The notes under the pieces are model-generated. The model was not told the DNA's origin. It saw only the letters and a list, made by a program, of their open reading frames with translations, and made no database searches. Made by a program: the position numbers and the translations under genes. A DNA stretch of 64,000 nt. It comes from Actinernus sp. WN-2022 (Eukaryota; Cnidaria; Anthozoa; Actiniaria; Actinernidae). The stretch's first letter is position 1, and the number at the start of each line of letters is the position of its first letter. The stretch is taken from assembly GCA_030867875.1 (NCBI GenBank), contig JAOWCC010000019.1, positions 81,434,861 to 81,498,860 of the forward strand. Direction: 5' to 3'. Of the stretch, positions 56,663 to 64,000 are shown one piece after another.

Positions 56663-56840
56663 CCCCCCCCCCCCCCCCCCCCCCCACCCCCCACCCACCC
56701 ACCCCTTCGATGGCAATTGATCTACACAATCCCTCTCCCCNNNNNNNNNNNNNNNNNNNNNNNNNNNNNNNNNNNNNNNNNNNNNNNNNNNNNNNNNNNN
56801 NNNNNNNNNNNNNNNNNNNNNNNNNNNNNNNNNNNNNNNN
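56663..56840. other. Poly-C tract followed by assembly gap
   Basis: A C homopolymer with A interruptions (56663-56700 and flanking) precedes 100 N (56741-56840). The round-number N block is a scaffold gap of unknown true size. Confidence 0.95.
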
Positions 56841-57330
56841 GGCTTTTTTGGGGGAAAAAACCCTGATTGCTCCTTCTTAAAATTGTTTTCAAAATACGGT
56901 CGGATATATATCCCGGCCGGTATACCGCGTACCGGGATTGCATGCAAAATACGGAACATTTCAATTCGGGACGTGGCATTGGGTAAACAAATCAGCAGAT
57001 TAAGTACATGGATAAGTACTGAAGTACGAATTAGCGGCGTCACGATGTATGGCAACCTCAGTGCTTGCATGTGGGCAGGCGATCACAATGCGGCAACAGA
57101 ATGTCTTTTTTTGGCATAGTAGCTAAAAAAAACTGAACCCTAACTGCCTAAAATATACTAAACCCCGACCCTGACTGCTCCCAAATTATACTCTAATCCT
57201 GACCCTGATCTGCCCAAATCAGGTCAAAACCCTGACCCTACCTGCCCAAACTCAGCTCAAAATCCTGACCCACCCCGGCCCCCGGCGGCATAATACGTCA
57301 CAAACAGGAGTACTCCCCCCCCCCCCCCCC
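56841..57330 (+). repeat. CCCTGACCC-rich dispersed repeat, copy 2 (interrupted)
   Basis: ttttttgggggaaaaaaccc then tgattgctcc and, after about 240 bp of other DNA, aaccctgaccctacctgccc and a poly-C end at 57315-57333. Compare 16770-16995. Copy 2 appears split by, or joined to, a non-homologous segment (56880-57120). Confidence 0.55.
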
Positions 57331-57475
57331 CTCTCCCCACATGCGGTGTTTTTGCAAAGACTTGACGAAGACTGGGGCGAACGGGTTGATGTCGACGATA
57401 GTAATAAGAAAATATAGTAATAGAAAGTGTGCTTCAGAAAATGTATTTTTTTCAAATAATGGAACAACGGATTAG

Positions 57476-57520
<45 letters not shown>

Positions 57521-57861
57521 TCGAGGTCATGATGACGTACAGACCTCGGCGGCTTTTACCGGGCCGCTCACGCGATACACGGCCGGCCCTCATCACGTGA
57601 CTTTTGTAAATGGTTTTGAAAGGAAAGCGCGCGCGGGCCGTACGGGTCATATGATACTGAAGCTTATGTATATTCAATTTCTCAATGCCTCCTCCTAATT
57701 GAAAATTCTGAAGCACATGTCGGGGCCATAGGGGCGGGTATGTAACAGCCAACTGCCCCCGATGGGCGGGGAAAATGTCAAAATGTAACACTGTATAAAT
57801 GTTACATTCCCCGCTATGTCCCGGGGGTCGGGGGGCCGGAGTTTCAATTGACTAGTGCATT

Positions 57862-58060
57862 ATTACAGTAGGATCCCGATAACTCGAACTCCGGTTAACT
57901 TGAACTTTTCGCTAACTTTTTCCCTGGATTTTCTTTACTCTATTATAGTAATTTAATCCCGGATAACTCGAACTCGGTTAACTCGAACTTTTCGTTAACT
58001 CGAAACTAATTTACCCGATAATTCGAACTAATCGTACAGCCGTTATTTGATGAACTGCAA
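57862..58060. mobile_element. Tigger/pogo-like terminal region
   Basis: acagtaggatcccgataact then cgaactccggttaacttgaa is the classic (T)CAGTAGxxCCxCGATAACTCGAAC type end of Tigger-like mariner elements. Further tandem text follows: ggataactcgaactcggtta, aactcgaacttttcgttaac. The opposite end is not seen. ORF 58128-58340 (MMRYQRWLTEQMKNGGSVEI) has no recognisable transposase motif. Confidence 0.55.
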
Positions 58061-58609
58061 TGCCAGATCAAGTAATAACTGATGAGTCAAGGTAGAGTAA
58101 CAACGCGTTAGTGCACGTGATAGTTTAGTGATGAGATATCAGCGGTGGCTGACAGAACAGATGAAGAATGGAGGCAGTGTAGAGATTATTGATGAACCGC
58201 CGCACCCGACACATACAGCTTGTTTCTTTAATAAAGATATCGATGTATATGAACTGAGACAAGAAACGTCGAAAAGTTTCAGTATTACTGAATTCGAAAA
58301 TAGGATTTTTAAAAGAAGAGCGCCAGGACCTGTAAAGTAAATTGTGAATCCGTACAAGACTTATTAATTATAAATTCTGTTCTAGCTGTCCAAAAAATAC
58401 CCGTTCTGATTTTTTTTATATACGTAGTACGATAAAGTGGACATGAAATGGTTTTATTGTACTGACTACTGGGTCCTGTGGTATAAAATAATGCTCTAGC
58501 GTTAGACACTCGCACACATTTTTACGGAAATCAGTTTTGACCACATTCAATATTTCGAACTGTTTTTCGTTTCCCCCTGAGGGTTCGATAATGAACGTGT
58601 ACGTTGCTT

Positions 58610-59080
58610 GAATTATCGAGCCGGTAAAATGTAAAGCAAACTAACCCCCAATAATTACCCCCATTTCTTGCATTTTACCAAGATTTTCCCTACATTTTCT
58701 AAACCGGATAATCCATGAATGTGGCGTCGCATGAATTATCGAGCCGGTAAAATGTAAGGCAAACTAACCCCCAATAATTACCCCCATTTCTTGCATTTTA
58801 CCAAGATTTTCCCTACATTTTCTAAACCGGATAATCCATGAATGTGGCGTCGCATGAATTATCGAGCCGGTAAAATGTAAGGCAAACTAACCCCCAATAA
58901 TTACCCCCATTTCTTGCATTTTACCAAGATTTTCCCAACATTTTCCAAACCGGATAATCCATGAATGTGGCGTTGCATGAATTATCGAGCCGGTAAAATG
59001 TAAGGCAAACTAACCCCCAATAATTACCCCCATTTCTTGCATTTTACCAAGATTTTCCCTACATTTACCAAACTAGATAA
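58610..59080. repeat. 123-bp tandem repeat, about 3.8 copies
   Basis: gaattatcgagccggtaaaa starts at 58610, 58733, 58856 and 58979 (exactly 123 bp apart). The unit continues ggcaaactaacccccaataa, ttacccccatttcttgcatt, ccggataatccatgaatgtg. Copies are about 97% alike; the last is degraded after 59060. The terms gaattatcgag and ccggataatcc resemble Tigger TIR text. Confidence 0.95.
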
Positions 59081-59238
59081 TTCGGAAGCGTCTTTATTGG
59101 CGGGCTTCCTGTTTTAATTAGCTCCGCTGACTGGACTTTTTATGAGGCCGAGAGCCACGCGGACTAATTTTTTTTATTTGAGTGTTATTGGCTGTGTAAA
59201 ATGATGATGATGAGAAACGGTATTAGCTGAACACCCGG

Positions 59239-59612
59239 GAATGAGGGGGGTACTCCCTTATATGGGCTATACAGGTATGTGCCGCGGGATAGGGTATGGT
59301 TAGTATGGGATAGGGTATCCTTTTTACGGTTTTAGCCTGGAAAAGGGTAAAATGTTGATATACTTGTCGTTGACGCCATACTTAGCGCTCTATCGACCAC
59401 ATATTAAAACAAAACAACGGCTGTCGTAGTGTAATTGAGTATGAATCTATGGTTTGGGTCTGGGATAGGGTATAGATTTTTTGCTTCAAGTTTGGAATAG
59501 TGTACCTATCCCAGACTTGAAGCAAAAAATCGAATGGTAAACGGCATTTCTAGGTCTGGGATAGGGTCAGGGTTTTTAGCACCTGAGGGGGGGGGGGGGG
59601 GGGGGGTGGAGG
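59239..59612 (+). repeat. GATAGGGTATGG-type dispersed repeat with poly-G end
   Basis: ggggggtactcccttatatg then ggctatacaggtatgtgccg, gggatagggtatggttagta and ggtctgggatagggtatag, ending in a G homopolymer (about 59588-59607). The internal ttgcttcaagtttgg / ctatcccagacttgaagcaa pair forms a hairpin. Confidence 0.65.
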
Positions 59613-60754
59613 GGGGCTTAACAACAAATCGGCTCTTCAGTAACAACACGCTACGTACATTTTCAAAATAAATATGGTACTTTTTAAAATACCAATTAAT
59701 ACAGCTAAAAGCTTGTAAACGCGATAATAAATCGTTAAAGAGCTGATTCTAAAGTGAACTTTTCGCTGTAGTATATTAAAATAACAACCGAGGTTTTTTA
59801 AATAATACTTCTACTAGTTTAAAAATGGCGGAAAAAATGAAGATCCCCGGATGTCTTCGAGAAACCTGGGCATTTTTTTGGCCAATGAATGAGGTTTTTA
59901 GAAAACGTATATGATGTCATTGTAAATCAGCCAATAGGATAGGCGATTACTCATAACATGTCACGTGTTGACCTTCGCGCGATTATTTCAATATCCACTC
60001 TTCGAGTTCGTGCTCGCCATTTACTGATTTACCCGTTAAATTAAGCCAAAGTTTTACTGTTCAGGTATTGTTATAAATGATTATGTCTACTATGCCTCAA
60101 AACTTAGAATTTAGAACAATCTTACACTAGTTAAAAGAGGTGAAAGAAGAAAATGCGAACACCAATGAATTAGAGCCGTGAAAGATGTCGCGAAATCCTT
60201 CGAAGAGCTCGAGCAGCACTCAACCTTTCTGACACCAGCTAGTAAATGTGGCTGATGGAAACAAGAATCTTGGCCCTTCTTTGGAATATTGTTGTGCCCT
60301 TGGCCCAAAGGATTTCTTCGATGGAAGAAAGTCTCAACAACAGGCTCACGGACAGGCTCAACGATCGCGATTCAATAGTCGAAGTAAACCGCAAGTGGCG
60401 GAAGATCACAAGGAACTCCGATCTGTCGGTGAGTTTGCCTTTTAAAATGCTTAGTGTCAACCCCCCTTCATGTAAACAGGCCCTAGTGCTAGGGCTACTA
60501 TAGTAGTAGTAGTAGTACATGTAGTAGGGTTAAAGAAAGCCCGGTTTACAAGCAAAATGATTCAAGTAAAGTACTAGCTAGGCCCGTAGCTAGGTACTAC
60601 TCGGCTACTTCCCGGATCAACTCAACACGATCCAAACAATCAGTAAAATCAAAATCGCTTTCACAGATCTGATCGAATCGGATAAAAATGAAAGAAAAGT
60701 GGAAGAGTAATATTAGTAGCACATGTTTTCATTCAGTAGAATGACATTTTCTAA
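59613..60754. other. Mostly unassigned DNA
   Basis: Overlapping plus-strand frames at about 60070-60440 end near a possible donor (CTGTCG|GTGAGT at 60431), but no frame is long or recognisable. The MITE scrap ccttcatgtaaacaggccct with (agt)n lies at about 60466-60530. Confidence 0.35.
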
Positions 60755-60979
60755 GGGGCCGACCATTTGACTTTTGAGGGGGGGGATGGGTGTTCTTGTC
60801 TGTGCTCGATTTTTTATTCTTTAGCAGTGTTGTTGCATGCATTTTTTTTTGCCAAAAAAGCGGAGCCAGAACAAAGCTTTTCCGCTTGCAGGATATTTTT
60901 TTTAAACACCGTTGGCTTGCAGGAATTTTTTATTTCAAAAACACCCACCCCCCTCCTCAAAAGTTAAATGGTCGGCCCC
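60755..60979. mobile_element. PIF/Harbinger-like MITE, 225 bp, TAA duplication
   Basis: TAA (60752-60754) then GGGGCCGACCATTTGACTTT and tgagggggg. The right end is cccccctcctcaaaagttaa, atggtcggcccc, then TAA (60980-60982). TIR is about 30 bp. Confidence 0.88.
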
Positions 60980-60982
60980 TAA

Positions 60983-61386
60983 GGCCCTTTTTATATGAAG
61001 GAAAGTTGCCTCGTGGGGGAGGGGTCACCCTCCCTCTCGAGCCAACTTTACCGAGCGTTTATATGGAAGAAAAGTTGTCCCGGGTGCCTGAGACAACTTT
61101 GTCTTGAGCGAGTAGTATTGGATTATGCATGCTCTGTGTGTCCCGAGTTGGCCCGGTTAGGCGAGCCAAAGTGTTTATATGAGAAAAAGTTGGCTCGCCC
61201 CCCAGGTCACCCTACCTTGTGAACCGAGTGCCTCGGGGAGAAGGGTCACCTGCCCCCCCGAGCCAAGTTTGCGGTTTCTCGTTTACATGGTTGACTTTGT
61301 TTTATAAAGAAATGTATGAAAAGTTGGCTCGCCCAGGGTAGCTCGGAGGGGAGGGTCCACCTTTCCTTCATATAAACAGGGCCTAA
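60983..61386. mobile_element. MITE, about 400 bp
   Basis: aggccctttttatatgaagg then aaagttgcctcg on the left; cctttccttcatataaacag then ggcct on the right. The interior repeats cgagccaactttaccgagcg-type text and ttatatg(g/a)(a)gaaaagttg three times. Confidence 0.75.
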
Positions 61387-61465
61387 GAAACGGCTTTTCA
61401 AATGTAGAATAAATTTTGTAAGAGACTTCAAATTGTGAACGTGCCAAAATCATTCAAGCATAGAA

Positions 61466-61856
61466 TTAAGGCCTGTTTACCCGACCGGAAAAATGGCACG
61501 TCTCGGATAAAAACTAGAACGGTTTGGATAATTTCATTTGTGTAAACGATCCATACCCTACTTTTACCCGTGCCAATAATTATTGTACCCGTTCTGGGAA
61601 CGGAATGGATAAAACTGGGTTCGGTACCCGTGTTTTCAGTTCCTGTGCATTGCGTAAACGCTTACGTACCCGTTCCATTGCTTTTTTTCTGAGCCTGCAC
61701 TGTTGCCCTCAGTTGTCTATTTCTGTCTGCATACGTATACTTTTTATTCGAACCATTTCAATATATTTCTCGTGTAAATGGGCAAATGCTCATGGAACCG
61801 GTACTTCTCTCTATCCGAGCCGTTCCTTTTTTTCTGTCGTATAAATGGGCCCTTTA
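61466..61856. mobile_element. Probable MITE, about 390 bp
   Basis: ttaaggcctgtttacccgac then cggaaaaa versus right tttttctgtcgtataaatgg then gccctttag. Inner ctcggataaaaactagaacg pairs with ctatccgagccgttcc. TIRs are diverged. Confidence 0.6.
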
Positions 61857-62279
61857 GAAAGCAAAAATGGCTATTGCATTTAATGTTTGTACTTTTTAAG
61901 AACACCTTGATTCTAATAGACCCTTAAAGAATTAGACAAATTTGTTGCAATTTTCACTAAATTTCAGGATGACCCCTGAAGAATTCCTTTAAAATTTGTT
62001 ACTGCCCCTTAAGAACTACCCAAAAACCCACTACGACCCCTAAATAATTCCTTCAGGAATTCCTACACAAATTAAATGCACTGGTGGACATAAATGTAAG
62101 TATAGTTTTGGCGGGCTTTGGTGGGTACACAAATTAAATGCACTGGCGGACAGTTTATTTTTGGTGGGCTTTGGTGGGCTTTGGTGGTTTAACATTGATT
62201 CTTTTTTCTGTGGTGCCATTTATTGCTGCTGTCTAGTGTCCTAGAATGTTGTTATGTTACCTACTAATTTTTAGACAAT

Positions 62280-62540
62280 GCCAGCAACTTGCAAAATATG
62301 TAAAATTTGGCTCTAGAATAGAGTTGTCCCTGGTAGGCAAGTTATCCCTAGTGAACCGTTTACATGGAGTAACGCGTGCAAAAGTTGATCCTAGTACTAT
62401 GTTGTCCCTAGTGCTAGGGTCACCCTAGTACCCCAGACAAAACTGACCGTTTACATGTAAACTGAATGCAGAATACAATGGCAGTAGGTTGACCCTACTA
62501 CTAGGATGATCCTAGCAAACTTAAACCAAACATGCTGAAT
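62280..62540. repeat. Repeat with CCTAGTACTAGG-like phrases
   Basis: Multiple short phrases (ttgtccctagtgctagggtc, accctactactaggatgatc, cgtttacatg twice) match the scrap at about 60466-60530 (ccctagtgctagggctacta, catgtaaacaggcc). A dispersed family; ends not clear. Confidence 0.5.
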
Positions 62541-62891
62541 CTCTCATGGGTCACAAATAAGTAAGTTGAATGTTGCTCTTTGGTAAAAAAAATTATGAAT
62601 CTTGATAACATGATCTTGAATTTTAGATTGAGCTTGAGTTAATGTCTATTAACCACAAAATGGCTCTTGGATGGGATGTATTCAGGGTTAAGTATACAGT
62701 TTGTTGACTGTATTCAAATACATCATTACATGTAATGCTTTTTTGTACAAATTAAGGCTGGATACTGGCAGTAGAATCCTGCTATCTCAAACTCTAAAGG
62801 GGTACATTGTATGCAAAATTGTTTGAGAAAGTGGGAGTTCAACATACATGTAGCAAGAGCGGGGTAGTGGGTTCTTCTGTTTCATAATGTG

Positions 62892-63655
62892 CTTAAAGTA
62901 CTACTGTGATAAAAAAAACATTTCTGTTCTCGTCTGATTATGAAAGTAAGTGCACTATAAAATATTTACCCTGCCAAATCTTAAGTGGAAATTCCTACAA
63001 TAAGGTCAAAATGCTAAGACCACAAAAACTGCTATAAACATGCAAATGCTGTCTGCCATTACTCGGTTTAGAATCTGATCATGCATGCATGAGTGATCCT
63101 TTGATAACGGCTCGCTTGTGAGGTTATCCACTTAACACATGACCATAAATTGCTATGGGGCTATTTCTTAACGAACTCTGAAGACAAGCTCTGTATACAT
63201 TCTTTCATAAAGTTCACACTTCTCTAATGCAAAATAAAGAACCTACAGTCTTACTAGAATTGAGTGACTTAATCCAACTTAACCTGAACCATATCAATGT
63301 TGCTACATGTACTTCATTTTGAACAAGAGTAGTGTCAGCTTTGTGTGAGAATGTCTACCAAGCTTGTCTTCAAAGTTTATGCCGCGAGAGCTAGCCCATA
63401 GTTGTTGTATCAAGCATTTTATGGTCACTACATGTAGTTAAGTGAGTGATATCACAAAGGATTATTCATGTATGATCAGATTCTAAACTGAGTAATGACA
63501 GACAGTCATTTGCAAGTTTTAGCCATTTTGATGTGGTCTAATTTTGGCATGGATTAGTACATACAGTGTATTAATCAAATCATAGTGATTCATATAACTT
63601 AAGTTTAGATCTGATAATAAAGATCCGATTTATGCTAAAACTATAGCACTTCTAA
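62892..63655. mobile_element. Probable TTAA-type fold-back element, about 760 bp
   Basis: Left TTAAAGTACTACTGTGATAA and right ttatgctaaaactatagcac then ttcta are weak TIRs of the same form as 33082 (TTAAAGTGCCACTACGA). An inner arm gccattactcggtttagaat then ctgatcatgcatg (63053 on) pairs with catgtatgatcagattctaa then actgagtaatgaca (to 63500). Confidence 0.6.
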
Positions 63656-63868
63656 CGATTATATTCTATTGGCTCCAATATTTCCTGTAAAAACTCTCAA
63701 AGAGCTGCCAATTCAATTTACCAGTTTAGGGTTTGATAGGTTGAGTAAAAATACAGTACATAGGCAGCTTTCTCAAGACTACAATGAGGGTTATTAGTTA
63801 TTAGTTTATTATGCCATTTTTATAATTTAAGAGTACAAGTGTATTCAATTTACTGTATTCTCCTTTAG

Positions 63869-63975
63869 GGAAATTGATTTAGAAAATATGCAGATCACCC
63901 AGCATCTCTTGAGAGAAGTGTCAGAAATTGATGTAGTGAAAAGTAATCCAATGTGCACAGCAAGAAGGATACAAG
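63869..63975 (+). CDS. Probable internal exon of a gene continuing right
   Basis: Acceptor tattctcctttag is followed by one base and then the frame EIDLENMQITQHLLREVSEI then DVVKSNPMCTARRIQ, ending at donor CAAG|GTCAGT (63976). Composition is that of an ordinary alpha-helical cellular protein and lacks TE character. Exon size (107 nt) is typical. I do not recognise the family; the rest lies beyond the window and perhaps to the left. Confidence 0.55.
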
Positions 63976-64000
63976 GTCAGTCATCTTTAAGTGCATATAA

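Noticed and set aside
58128..58340. Tigger transposase remnant
   Set aside because: Position fits, but the residues show no DDE/DDD or CENP-B-type HTH signature that I can recognise.

Overview
This is eukaryotic, intron-rich, repeat-saturated DNA, most likely from an anthozoan cnidarian and probably a stony coral. That assignment rests on three things: tandem IFI44-like GTPase exons, Jockey/CR1/L2-type LINE fragments with (TTA)n or (GTT)n tails, and many palindromic repeats of kinds I associate with coral genomes. It is inference, not a database match. There is one 100-N assembly gap at 56741-56840.

Real protein-coding content is small. Three minus-strand pieces belong to interferon-induced protein 44-like (IFI44/IFI44L) GTPase genes. 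Copy A is a P-loop exon running off the left edge (1-188). Copy B is a four-exon gene whose exons join in frame to 303 aa (23014-28558). Copy C is a lone terminal exon at 44223-44491, with no upstream exons seen. Between A and B, on the opposite strand, lies a three-exon gene (15265-22436) for a 196-aa protein that I do not recognise, with one N-terminal membrane segment. Candidate single exons lie at 340-536 (minus), 45490-45760 (plus, Cys-pair/ZAD-like), 51808-51903 (plus) and 63869-63975 (plus, probably an internal exon of a gene continuing to the right). A RecQ-like helicase 5' fragment with a stop in its ATP-binding motif is at 25311-25490.

Most of the window is mobile DNA. Layout: 0-11 kb holds a 65-bp satellite (about 39 copies, 4150-6677) abutting a 3.9-kb terminal-inverted-repeat (TIR) element (6765-10697). 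That element contains a tRNA-derived SINE and a nested TIR element with internal 217-bp tandem repeats. 11-23 kb has the plus-strand gene, whose long first intron carries palindromic MITEs and a LINE lacking its RT core (16997-18760). 23-28.6 kb is IFI44-like gene B, with fold-back repeats in its introns. 28.7-38.2 kb is a run of MITEs, several with readable target-site duplications (TTAA or TTA). 38.5-41.9 kb is a strongly strand-skewed G-rich, C-poor block. 42.6-44.2 kb is a cluster of inverted copies of one repeat, broken by a LINE tail. 46274-48030 is a MULE-like element with about 170-bp near-identical TIRs and a 9-bp target duplication. 48.8-52.5 kb holds two LINE remnants, one interrupted by about 0.5 kb. 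53.8-54.1 kb is a dense TTTCCA/TGGAAA array. 54.3-56.3 kb is a LINE tail split by a TTAA-flanked element. 57.8-62.5 kb is Tigger-like, tandem and MITE DNA. Everything beyond motif-level family assignment is inference.
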